A stretch of 36,387 bases of DNA from Mesorhizobium plurifarium (GTDB lineage: Bacteria > Pseudomonadota > Alphaproteobacteria > Rhizobiales > Rhizobiaceae), in contig CCNB01000012.1 in assembly GCA_000824785.1 (NCBI GenBank), positions 756,798-793,184 of the forward strand. Direction: 5' to 3'. The position numbers and the translations under genes are program-made. The notes below the pieces were generated by a model, which searched no databases, was not told where the DNA came from, and saw nothing but the letters and a program-made list of their open reading frames with translations. Positions 7,117-14,816 of this stretch are shown piece by piece (the first letter of the stretch is position 1; each line of letters starts with the position of its first letter).

Positions 7117-8574
7117 TTGGCCGCACCGGTTTCACAGTCCGTCTCGCCTGATCCGGTGCTGGTGGCGCTCCACCGCTTCGGCCTCGGCGCAAAACCAGGC
7201 GACGACTTCGGCAAGATCGCCGCCGATCCGCGCGGCTACCTCAAGGCCGAGCTCAAGCAGCAGGACATCGCGCTCATTCCTCCCGACGATCCGCGCAATG
7301 CCGGGCTGCTGGACAGCACGGCGGCGATCCAGGCCAGCATGGCGGCAGCCATGGAGCGCAAGGCGGCACGTGATGAGAAGGCGTCGGCCGCCATGCAGCC
7401 GATGGCAGCGGATGATCCAGCCGGCCCGGTCGTTACAAAGGCCAAACCCGCGGTGCCGCGCGTCGAGGCCGATATCTATCGCGACGAGGCGCAGGCCCGT
7501 TTCGACAAGGCGCTCGCCGCGACGCCCGGTTTCGTGGAACGGCTTGTCGGCTTCTGGTCGAACCATTTCTGCGTCTCCGTCGCCAAGGCGGCGGTGGTGC
7601 GGGCCTCTGCCGGCGCCTTCGAGCGCGAGGCGATCCGGCCCTTCGTGCTCGGCCGCTTCGCCGACATGCTTTTGGCCGTCGAGCACCACCCGGCCATGCT
7701 GTTCTATCTCGACAACCGGCAGTCCATCGGCCCCGATTCCCGCGCCGGCAAGCGGCGCGGCCGCGGCCTCAACGAGAACCTCGCCCGCGAGATCCTGGAG
7801 CTGCACACGCTCGGCGTCGGCAGCGGCTATGCCCAGGCCGACGTCACCAGCTTCGCCGGCATGCTGACCGGCTGGACGATGGCTGGGCGCGAGGGGCGGC
7901 TGGGCGAGCCTGGAACCTTCGTCTTCAACGCCAATGCGCACCAGCCGGGCCAGGCGGTGCTGCTCGGCAAGACCTATCCCGACGGCGGCATGGGTCAGGC
8001 GGAGGCCGCGCTCAACGATATTGCCCGCCATCCGGCCACGGCACAGCACATCGCCAGCAAGCTTGCCCGCCATTTCATCGCGGACGATCCGCCGCCGGCG
8101 GCGGTCGCCCGTCTGGCTACGGTCTTCAGCCGGACCGACGGCGACCTGCGCTCGATCGCATCGACGCTGATCGACATGCCCGAGGCCTGGTCGACGCCGC
8201 TGACCAAGCTGCGCTCGCCATTGGACTATGTCGTGGCGCTGCGGCGGGCGGGCGGCGCCACCGCCGGCAACGAGCCGCAACGGTCGCTTCGCTGGCTGAA
8301 CGTGCTCGGCGAGCCGCTGTGGCAGCCGCCGGGGCCGAACGGCTTTTCCGACCGGACGGACGCATGGGCTTCCGCCGAGGGTCTCAAGACGCGGCTCGAC
8401 ATCGCCTGGCAGGCCGCGAAGCAGGCGAACGACATCGGCGATCCCGACGAGACGCTGGCGTCGCTGATCGGCACATCCGTCTCGGCCGAGACGCGGCAGG
8501 CGATCTCGCGCGCCGAGTCCAAGCAGCAGGGCCTGGCGCTGCTGTTGATGGCGCCGGAATTCCAACGCCGGTGA
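7117..8574 (+). CDS. DUF1800 family protein
   Basis: About 485 residues from TTG 7117, which is preceded by ACGGAGG at 5-nt spacing. Longer starts at GTG 7048 or ATG 7066 lack ribosome sites. Family hallmarks are LHRFGLGAKPGDDF near the N-terminus, VGFWSNHFCVSV, and NENLAREILELHTLGVGSGY followed by DVTSFAGMLTGW. DUF1800 genes are nearly always paired with a DUF1501 gene, as here; the biochemical role is unknown, although links to exported or surface material have been proposed. No clear signal peptide is seen from this start. It lies 105 bp downstream of the small secreted motif protein and 20 bp before the DUF1501 gene. Confidence 0.9.
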   Translation: MAAPVSQSVSPDPVLVALHRFGLGAKPGDDFGKIAADPRGYLKAELKQQDIALIPPDDPRNAGLLDSTAAIQASMAAAMERKAARDEKASAAMQPMAADDPAGPVVTKAKPAVPRVEADIYRDEAQARFDKALAATPGFVERLVGFWSNHFCVSVAKAAVVRASAGAFEREAIRPFVLGRFADMLLAVEHHPAMLFYLDNRQSIGPDSRAGKRRGRGLNENLAREILELHTLGVGSGYAQADVTSFAGMLTGWTMAGREGRLGEPGTFVFNANAHQPGQAVLLGKTYPDGGMGQAEAALNDIARHPATAQHIASKLARHFIADDPPPAAVARLATVFSRTDGDLRSIASTLIDMPEAWSTPLTKLRSPLDYVVALRRAGGATAGNEPQRSLRWLNVLGEPLWQPPGPNGFSDRTDAWASAEGLKTRLDIAWQAAKQANDIGDPDETLASLIGTSVSAETRQAISRAESKQQGLALLLMAPEFQRR

Positions 8575-8594
8575 TCCAACACGGAGATATGGCC

Positions 8595-9833
8595 ATGAGC
8601 CCTCTTTGCGAAACCCCAAGCCTGTCCCGCCGCGCGATGCTGATGACCGGCGGCGCGCTGTTTGCCTGGGCCTATCTGCCGCGCTTCGCGCGCGCGGTCG
8701 ACAAGCGCGACCCGCGCCTGATCGTCATCGTGCTGCGTGGCGCGCTGGACGGATTGTCGACCGTCGGGCCGGTCGGCGATCCCGACTATGCCGGCCTGCA
8801 TGGCGACATCGCGCTTTCGCTCTCAGGCGCCCACCCGGCATTGCCGCTCGACGGTTTCTTCGCCGTCAACCCGGCTATGCCGGTGTTCGCGCGCCTGTTC
8901 AAGGCGGGCCAGGCGGCGGTGGTGCATGCGGCCGCGACCGGCTATCGCGACCGCTCGCATTTCGACGGCCAGGACGTGCTGGAAAGCGGCCTTCCGGGTC
9001 CCGGCAACGCCACCACCGGCTGGCTCAACCGGGCCTTGGCCAGCCTGCCGGCGGGCGAGCGCGTGGCTAAGCTCGGCGGGCTGGCGGTCGGACCGTCGAC
9101 GCCGCTGGTGATCCGCGGCGCAGCGCCGGTGCTCGGCTGGGCGCCGCAGGCGCTGCCGACGCCCGGCGATGCTTTGGCGGAGCGCGTGCTCGATCTCTAC
9201 AATCATCGCGACGCCGTGCTGGCGGCGGCGCTGCAGAAGGGTCTCGACGCCGACCGCATGGCGACGGGCGACCAGCTCGACGGCAAGACGATGAAGCCGA
9301 AAGGCGGCCTCGACAACGCCGCCGGCATGCGTCAGTCGGCGCAAGGCGCGGCGAGGCTGATGGCCGCCGATGACGGGCCGCGCATCGCGGCACTCGCCTT
9401 CGACGGCTGGGACACGCATGTCAACGAAGGCGGCGCCACGGGGCGGCTCGCCAACCTGCTCGGCGGCCTCGACGGCGCCTTCGAGGAATTCGAGAGGGGG
9501 CTCGGCGGGCGCTGGCAGGACACGGCGATCGTCGCGATCACCGAGTTCGGCCGCACGGCGCGCATCAACGGCACCGTCGGCACCGACCACGGCACCGGCA
9601 CGGTGGTGCTGCTCGCCGGCGGCGCGATCAAGGGCGGCCGCGTCATCGCCGACTGGCCGGGACTGAAGCCGGCGCAGCTCTACGAAAGCCGAGACCTCGC
9701 GCCAACCAGCGATGTGCGCGCGGTGCTGAAGGGCCTGCTCGCCGATCAGTTCGGGCTGTCGGCGGTGGTGCTTGGCGACAAGGTGTTTCCGGAGTCGGCG
9801 GCGGTGAAGCCGATGCGGGATCTGGTGGCGTGA
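8595..9833 (+). CDS. DUF1501 family Tat-exported protein
   Basis: A 412-residue protein. ATG 8595 has GGAG at 8-nt spacing; ATG 8589 is in frame but too close to it. A twin-arginine signal (SLSRRAMLMTGGALFAWAYL, about residues 9-28) predicts Tat export of a folded, perhaps cofactor-bearing protein. Family features include RLIVIVLRGALDGLS, a YRDRSHFDGQDVLESG segment, AALAFDGWDTHVNEG and the C-terminal EFGRTARINGT, TDHGTG and GGRV blocks. The fold belongs to the alkaline-phosphatase/sulfatase superfamily, and the Asp/His-rich segments could bind metal. It is co-transcribed with the DUF1800 partner. The substrate is unknown. Confidence 0.92.
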   Translation: MSPLCETPSLSRRAMLMTGGALFAWAYLPRFARAVDKRDPRLIVIVLRGALDGLSTVGPVGDPDYAGLHGDIALSLSGAHPALPLDGFFAVNPAMPVFARLFKAGQAAVVHAAATGYRDRSHFDGQDVLESGLPGPGNATTGWLNRALASLPAGERVAKLGGLAVGPSTPLVIRGAAPVLGWAPQALPTPGDALAERVLDLYNHRDAVLAAALQKGLDADRMATGDQLDGKTMKPKGGLDNAAGMRQSAQGAARLMAADDGPRIAALAFDGWDTHVNEGGATGRLANLLGGLDGAFEEFERGLGGRWQDTAIVAITEFGRTARINGTVGTDHGTGTVVLLAGGAIKGGRVIADWPGLKPAQLYESRDLAPTSDVRAVLKGLLADQFGLSAVVLGDKVFPESAAVKPMRDLVA

Positions 9834-9871
9834 GCCCAGACTGTGCCGGTCAGTGATGAGATCGGCGCCTG

Positions 9872-10065
9872 TCAGCCTCGTCATCCACGGGCGGAGCGGG
9901 AGCGAAGCGGACGCGGAGACCCGAGGATCCATCCCGTTACCTTCACCGAAGAGCGCAGCGGAGCAGAATTCTGAACCGTCGCAACGCCTCAACGTCACGG
10001 AATGGATCCTCGGGTCTGCGCTGCGTCGCTTCGCTCCTTGCTTCGCCCGTGGATGACGAGGCTGA
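9872..10065. repeat. 194-bp inverted-repeat element after the DUF1501 gene
   Basis: TCAGCCTCGTCATCCACGGG at 9872 pairs with its complement ending at 10065. Inner blocks around CCGAGGATCCAT (about 9921-9932) and ATGGATCCTCGG (about 10001-10012) also pair, leaving a unique centre of about 70 bp. It lies between the convergent DUF1501 gene and the minus-strand small-protein gene. The blocks resemble dispersed Mesorhizobium intergenic repeats, although this is from memory. With the terminator at 10134 it fills the 350-bp gap between the genes. Confidence 0.7.
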
Positions 10066-10133
10066 GAGGCTTCGGCCAATCACGATTGCTGGCGCGAAGA
10101 CCGCCGAATAAACCCTCGCTCGTCAAACTCAGC

Positions 10134-10164
10134 AAAAACGCCCGCGCCGTTGTCGGCGCGGGCG
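10134..10164 (-). terminator. intrinsic terminator of the minus-strand small secreted protein gene
   Basis: On the minus strand an 11-bp GC stem, CGCCCGCGCCG / CGGCGCGGGCG with a 4-nt loop, is followed by TTTTTGC. It starts 20 bp after the stop of the gene at 10185-10454. This is a textbook rho-independent terminator. Confidence 0.88.
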
Positions 10165-10184
10165 TCGATCCCCTCGACGGATCA

Positions 10185-10454
10185 TCAGCTCCAAAAACCG
10201 GGGTGCCAGCGGCCGTGAGACCAGAAGCCGGGGTGCCAATGGCGCACATGCATCGGGCGGATGATCACCCGGCCGTTCGGCACGCATCTGCCCCAACGAT
10301 TCATGTGCCAGCCGGGACCGCAGCGCCAGCCGACGCTCTCGATCGGCAGCGGCGCGGCGCTCGGCTTGACAAGCGGCATAGCCTGCGAGCCGGCGCCGGA
10401 CAGCATCAAGGTGCCGGCGGCCAGGGCGATGGGCAGAAAATACTTGGTGAGCAT
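10185..10454 (-). CDS. small secreted GCGPGWHxNRWGRCVPN-motif protein, paralogue 2
   Basis: An 89-residue protein with a signal peptide (about 1-25, ending SQA) and the core WRCGPGWHMNRWGRCVPN. The tail ends in two copies of WHPGFWS (HWHPGFWS, then HGRWHPGFWS). The motif matches that of the gene at 6727-7011 almost residue for residue, although the tails differ. GGAG stands 9 nt before the ATG. The gene is 86 bp downstream of iorB on the same strand, but its motif and its own terminator tie it functionally to the sigma-factor locus. A 10-bp palindrome CGGAATTCCG (10505-10514) lies in its upstream region. Confidence 0.85.
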   Translation of the reverse strand: MLTKYFLPIALAAGTLMLSGAGSQAMPLVKPSAAPLPIESVGWRCGPGWHMNRWGRCVPNGRVIIRPMHVRHWHPGFWSHGRWHPGFWS

Positions 10455-10540
10455 AAGGTTCGTCTCCGTGATTCATCCCTACCTCCGTGAAACGAAGGAC
10501 AGGGCGGAATTCCGTCGGAGCGGTGCGGATCACATCTTCG

Positions 10541-12127
10541 TTAGCGAGCAGCGCCTTCATTGAGCGTCGCCACCGTCTTCAGCGCGCCGTCCAGCATGTC
10601 GCCCTTTTCGTCCTTCAGCGCCGCCTCGCGCAGGCGGCGGATCCAGGCGGCGGCATCGTCGCGGCCCTTGAGCGTCGGCAGCGCCGAGAGCACGCGGTCG
10701 AACTTCGACTGGGCGCGGGCATGGGTGTCGCTGTAGCCCTTGATCAGGCGGCGGCAGTTCAGGACTTCGGCGGCCAAAGCGTAGTCCTGGCGAGCATGGC
10801 CGAGCGCGAGGCCGTACCAGCGCTCCAGATGCTCGACCTCGACCCTGTGGCGCAGCAGACGGCGGCGCCAGCGGCGCAGGCCACCGATGAACCAGAGCAT
10901 CGCGAAGCCGGTAAAACTGTCGGTGCGGATGTGGCGGCCGCGATTGATGCGGCGGTCGAGGAAGGCGGCGAGCTTTGGGCGATTCTCGATGTAGCTGCCG
11001 AGCCCCGCCGGCAGCGTGCCGCAGAACTCCTCGATGCGCGGGTGGAAATATTCGGTGACCTGAAGGACCGAGCCTTCCTTGACGCCGACCTCCTTGCGCA
11101 CGCGCTTGTCGCGGGTCGAGCGCGTCTTCAGATCCGCAACGCGGATCATGTCGTCATAGCACATGGCGTTGGCGAGATGCTTCGCCGCCGCGATCGACAG
11201 CGCATAGCCGCGCTCCGCATTGTCCAGCGCGACAGCCTTGCCCAGCCGGTCGAGATATTCGCCGCCATAGGCGATGTCCTGGTAATCGACGACCTTCTTC
11301 AGGCCGCGCTCGGCCATGTCGCGCAGCGGTTCCGGCAGTGCTGCGACGCGGGCAGCAAGCTCCTGCCAGCCTTTCAGCAGGGTTTCGGGGCCGCTGACCT
11401 TCGCCGTCGACTTGGGTTCGGCAGCGGCAGGTTCCGCCGCCTTCTCGTCGGCCGAAGCTGCCGCGATGCCGCGCGCGCGGTCGCATGCGGCGCCGAAGGC
11501 TGCGAGACTCGCCTTGACGCCACGGCCGCCGGCGCCGATCGCCTGCTCGTAGCTTTCGCGCGTGAAGGGCAGCGCGTCGGAACCAGCCAGCGCGCCGAGC
11601 AGGCTGGCGGATATCATCGTGCCGTTGTCGGCGGCGATCTTTTCCATGTCGAAAGCGATGAAGCGCTTTGCTGCTGCCTGCGCTGTCGCGTGGACCTTCT
11701 CCGACGACGAGGCGCGGCCGTCACCCGGCTCGATCTTTTCCGAGACGGCGGCGATACGATGCGAAGAGGTGATCAGCGTCGTGCGCTCGGGCGTGACGAA
11801 GCCGCGGATGATGGCGCGGCCGGCCTCCATCAACTCGGCGGCGATCAGGATATCGACGTCGCCCTGCGACGGCGACAGCGCGAAGACCGGCAGCCGGCCG
11901 GTGTCGCGGGCCATCTCGATGTAATAGATCGTCGCGCCGGTGCGCTGGGCGACGCCGGCCACGGAGGTCGATTGCGCGATATAGCCGTTGCGTTCGGCGA
12001 CATCGGTGATCCAGTCGGCGAGCACGCCGCCGCCCTGGCCGCCGACGGCGAGCACAGCGAGTTTTATCACGCGCTCGTCAACTAAAGCGCCTGCCTTCGG
12101 GCGCAGGGGGGAAGCCTGGTCAAGCAT
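10541..12127 (-). CDS. iorB: indolepyruvate ferredoxin oxidoreductase, beta subunit with C-terminal extension
   Basis: A 528-residue subunit. With IorA it forms the enzyme that oxidatively decarboxylates aryl-pyruvates (indolepyruvate, phenylpyruvate) to aryl-acetyl-CoA and passes electrons to ferredoxin. Residues about 18-215 are the pyruvate ferredoxin oxidoreductase gamma-type domain (LAVLAVGGQGGGVLADWI, then ISASLLGALAGSDALPF). An Ala/Glu-rich linker at about 220-255 leads to an extra helical domain of about 270 residues, which is present in the long aerobic-bacterial form of this subunit (DUF6537-like) but absent from the short archaeal IorB. Its start overlaps the iorA stop by 8 bp. It is the last gene of the minus-strand operon that begins at 17195. 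Confidence 0.9.
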   Translation of the reverse strand: MLDQASPLRPKAGALVDERVIKLAVLAVGGQGGGVLADWITDVAERNGYIAQSTSVAGVAQRTGATIYYIEMARDTGRLPVFALSPSQGDVDILIAAELMEAGRAIIRGFVTPERTTLITSSHRIAAVSEKIEPGDGRASSSEKVHATAQAAAKRFIAFDMEKIAADNGTMISASLLGALAGSDALPFTRESYEQAIGAGGRGVKASLAAFGAACDRARGIAAASADEKAAEPAAAEPKSTAKVSGPETLLKGWQELAARVAALPEPLRDMAERGLKKVVDYQDIAYGGEYLDRLGKAVALDNAERGYALSIAAAKHLANAMCYDDMIRVADLKTRSTRDKRVRKEVGVKEGSVLQVTEYFHPRIEEFCGTLPAGLGSYIENRPKLAAFLDRRINRGRHIRTDSFTGFAMLWFIGGLRRWRRRLLRHRVEVEHLERWYGLALGHARQDYALAAEVLNCRRLIKGYSDTHARAQSKFDRVLSALPTLKGRDDAAAWIRRLREAALKDEKGDMLDGALKTVATLNEGAAR

Positions 12128-14273
12128 CGGCGAACGTCAAACGGCGGCTTTCGCGGCGGCGCTGCAACAGGCCGATCACGGCACGGCGCGCGCTCTCCAG
12201 GAAACGGTCCCAGCGGCCGGGATTGTGGACGACATCGGCGCGGTAGAAGGACGGGCAGAGCACGGCCGCATCCGCCACCTCGCCGCAATTGCCGCAGCCG
12301 ACGCAGTTCTGGTCGATCGATGCGACCGGATCGTCGCGCAGCGGATCGTCGAGCGTCTTCACCGACAGCGACGGGCAGCCGGAGAGGCGCATGCAGGCAT
12401 GGTCGCCGGTGCAGATGTCCTCGTCGACGCCGAATTTCGGTTTGACAACGCGCTCGCCGCCCTTGATCGCCTTGTCGACCAGCGGCTTTTCGCGCCGCTG
12501 GCGGTTGAGCATGCATTCCGACGAGGCGACGATGACCTTCGGCCCCTTCTCCTCTGTCGTCAGCGCGTCGCGCAGCGTGTCGCGCATCTTGCCGACGTCA
12601 TAAGTGCGGTCGATGTGGCGCAGCCATTTGACGCCCATGCCCTTCACCGCTTCGTCGATCGGATGTTTTGTGGACTTGGTGCGGTTGTTGGCGCGCGAGG
12701 ACAGGATGTCCTGCCCGCCGGTGGCGGCCGAGTAGAAATTGTCGACGATGACGATGACGCCGTCATTTTTGTTGAAGACGGCATTGCCGATCGAGGAGGT
12801 GAGGCCATTGTGCCAGAAGCCGCCATCACCGACGAAAGAGATCGAGCGGCGTTTCGCTTCCGGCGAGTTGAAGGCGGAGGCGGACGCCGGCCCGAGCCCG
12901 TAGCCCATGGTGGTGGCGCCGAGCTCGAAGGGCGGCATGATCGAGAACAAATGGCAGCCGATGTCGGAGGCGATATGGTGCTTGCCGAGTTCCTGCTCGA
13001 CCAGCTTGGTCGCGGCGAAGATCGGCCGCTCGGGGCAGCCGACGCAGAAGCCCGGCGGACGTCCAGGCACGACATTGATGAGATCGGCGGTGTCGACGCC
13101 CTCGCCCGTTTTGTTCGGCGCGCGCACCTCGCCCGGCAGCAGATGCGGGGCGTTGGCGCGCAGGAAGGAGCCGATGCCGTCGAGCATCACCTGCCCGGTA
13201 TATTCGCCGGCCATCGGCAAATGCTCCTTGCCGACCAGCCTGGTGCCGCGGCCGGCCTTGTGCAGCATCGCGGCAAAGGCCTGCTCGATATAGTTGGGCT
13301 GCCCCTCCTCGACGACCAGAACCGCCTGCTTGCCTTCGCAGAACGAAAGAAACTCGTCGTCGACCAGCGGATAGACGGCGTTGAGCACATAAAGCGGCAC
13401 GTCGGAACCACCATAAGTGTCGGCAAGACCGAGCCGCTGCAGCGCGCGGATGACGGAATTATACATGCCGCCCTGCATGACGATGCCGACCGAGCCGTGG
13501 TCCGGCCCGAACATCTCGTTGATCTTGCGGCTCTTGATGAATTCCACCGCGGCCGGCCAGCGCTTGGCGACCTTCTCCTTCTCATGTAGGAAAGAGGCTG
13601 GCGGCAACACGATGCGGCCGGTGTCGCGGCGCGGCGCGGCAAGCGCGTCGGCGACCGACATAGGCGGGCGCTTGTTGGCCTTGGCGGTGAAGTGGCCGTG
13701 GACATGGCAGCAGCGGATGCGCACCTGCAGCATCACCGGCGTGTTGGAGGCCTCCGACAGTTCGAAGCCGTCCTCCACCGCCTTGACGATCGAAGGCAGG
13801 TTCGGACGCGGATCGAGCAGCCAGACCTGGCTCTTCATGGCGAAGGCATGGCTGCGCTCCTGCATGATGGACGAGCCCTCGCCATAGTCCTCGCCGACGA
13901 TGATCAGCGCACCGCCGGTGACGCCGCCGGACGCTAGGTTCGCAAGCGCATCGGACGCGACATTGGTGCCGACCGTCGACTTGAAGGTAGCGGCGCCGCG
14001 GATCGGGTAATGCACCGAAGCGGCGAGCATCGCAGTGGCGGTCGCTTCGGAAGCGCTCGCCTCGAAATGCACGCCGAGCTCGCCCAGGATGTCTTGCGCA
14101 TCGGCCAGCACGTCCATCAGATGGCTGATCGGAGCGCCCTGATAGCCGCCGACATAGCCGACACCGCATTGCAGCAGCGCCTTGGTGATGGCGAGGATGC
14201 CTTCGCCCGCAAATTCCTCGCCGGCGCCCAGCCTCAGCTTCTCGACTTCCTTGGCAAAAGACCGTTCGGCCAT
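12120..14273 (-). CDS. iorA: indolepyruvate ferredoxin oxidoreductase, alpha subunit
   Basis: A 717-residue TPP-dependent subunit. The N-terminal pyrimidine-binding domain carries YVGGYQGAPISHLMDVL. The middle carries CVGCPERP and the TPP-pyrophosphate motif GDGGFWHNGLTSSIGNAV with the DNFYSAATGGQ segment. The C-terminus has two ferredoxin-like [4Fe-4S] motifs, CTGDHACMRLSGC and CVGCGNCGEVADAAVLC. AAGGAGG stands 4 nt before the ATG, the strongest ribosome site in the operon. The enzyme acts in the cytoplasm and is oxygen-sensitive in anaerobes; aerobic alphaproteobacteria nevertheless carry it, often as one fused polypeptide, so the split form here is notable. The substrate could be indolepyruvate or another aryl-pyruvate. 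Confidence 0.93.
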   Translation of the reverse strand: MAERSFAKEVEKLRLGAGEEFAGEGILAITKALLQCGVGYVGGYQGAPISHLMDVLADAQDILGELGVHFEASASEATATAMLAASVHYPIRGAATFKSTVGTNVASDALANLASGGVTGGALIIVGEDYGEGSSIMQERSHAFAMKSQVWLLDPRPNLPSIVKAVEDGFELSEASNTPVMLQVRIRCCHVHGHFTAKANKRPPMSVADALAAPRRDTGRIVLPPASFLHEKEKVAKRWPAAVEFIKSRKINEMFGPDHGSVGIVMQGGMYNSVIRALQRLGLADTYGGSDVPLYVLNAVYPLVDDEFLSFCEGKQAVLVVEEGQPNYIEQAFAAMLHKAGRGTRLVGKEHLPMAGEYTGQVMLDGIGSFLRANAPHLLPGEVRAPNKTGEGVDTADLINVVPGRPPGFCVGCPERPIFAATKLVEQELGKHHIASDIGCHLFSIMPPFELGATTMGYGLGPASASAFNSPEAKRRSISFVGDGGFWHNGLTSSIGNAVFNKNDGVIVIVDNFYSAATGGQDILSSRANNRTKSTKHPIDEAVKGMGVKWLRHIDRTYDVGKMRDTLRDALTTEEKGPKVIVASSECMLNRQRREKPLVDKAIKGGERVVKPKFGVDEDICTGDHACMRLSGCPSLSVKTLDDPLRDDPVASIDQNCVGCGNCGEVADAAVLCPSFYRADVVHNPGRWDRFLESARRAVIGLLQRRRESRRLTFADA

Positions 14274-14333
14274 CTCTGCCTCCTTCCGTTGCCGCCTTCC
14301 CGTTGCCTTTGGGCGGGCGGCGCGTACATCAAC

Positions 14334-14816
14334 TCAAATGTCGTGCTTGCGGATGTTCTTCAGCATCTTCTGCAGGATCGCGATCAGCGCGGCGTATTCG
14401 GTATCGTCGACATCCTCGAACATCGCCTCGAAGGCGTCGTGCATGGCAGGCCAGGCGCGGGTGAAGAGCGCGCGCCCGTCATCGGTCAGAAACACATGGC
14501 GGAAACGGCTGTCGCTGACGCCCTGCTCGCGCCGCACAAGGCCCTGGCCTTCCAGCGTGTCCAACGTGCGGCTCAAGGTCGACTGCTCGATGACCGTGTA
14601 TACCGAGAGGTCGTTGACGGTGACGCCGTCGGTGACCGACAGCACCGCCAGCGTGCGCACCTGCGGAATGGTCAGGCCCTGCTTACGGAAATCCTCGCGC
14701 AAAGTGGCGTTGTAGCGGCCCATGATGCGGTTCATCAGATAGGGCGCGAATTGCTGCAGTCCGATCTGGCCGAGGGTCGAGATGCGCTGGCGCTTTTCGA
14801 CAGGTTTCTGATCCAT
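14334..14816 (-). CDS. MarR family transcriptional regulator (ior/FAD operon)
   Basis: A 160-residue winged-helix regulator. The helix-turn-helix lies at about residues 45-90 (IPQVRTLAVLSVTDGVTVNDLS, then IEQSTLSRTLDTLEGQGLVRRE) and the wing contains DSRFRHVFLTDDG. N- and C-terminal helices should form the dimer interface. The start overlaps the upstream FAD-oxidoreductase stop by one base (TGATG), so it is co-translated with the genes it probably controls. Ligands of this family are often aromatic acids or their CoA esters. The divergent 17196-17315 region is the obvious target. Confidence 0.9.
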   Translation of the reverse strand: MDQKPVEKRQRISTLGQIGLQQFAPYLMNRIMGRYNATLREDFRKQGLTIPQVRTLAVLSVTDGVTVNDLSVYTVIEQSTLSRTLDTLEGQGLVRREQGVSDSRFRHVFLTDDGRALFTRAWPAMHDAFEAMFEDVDDTEYAALIAILQKMLKNIRKHDI

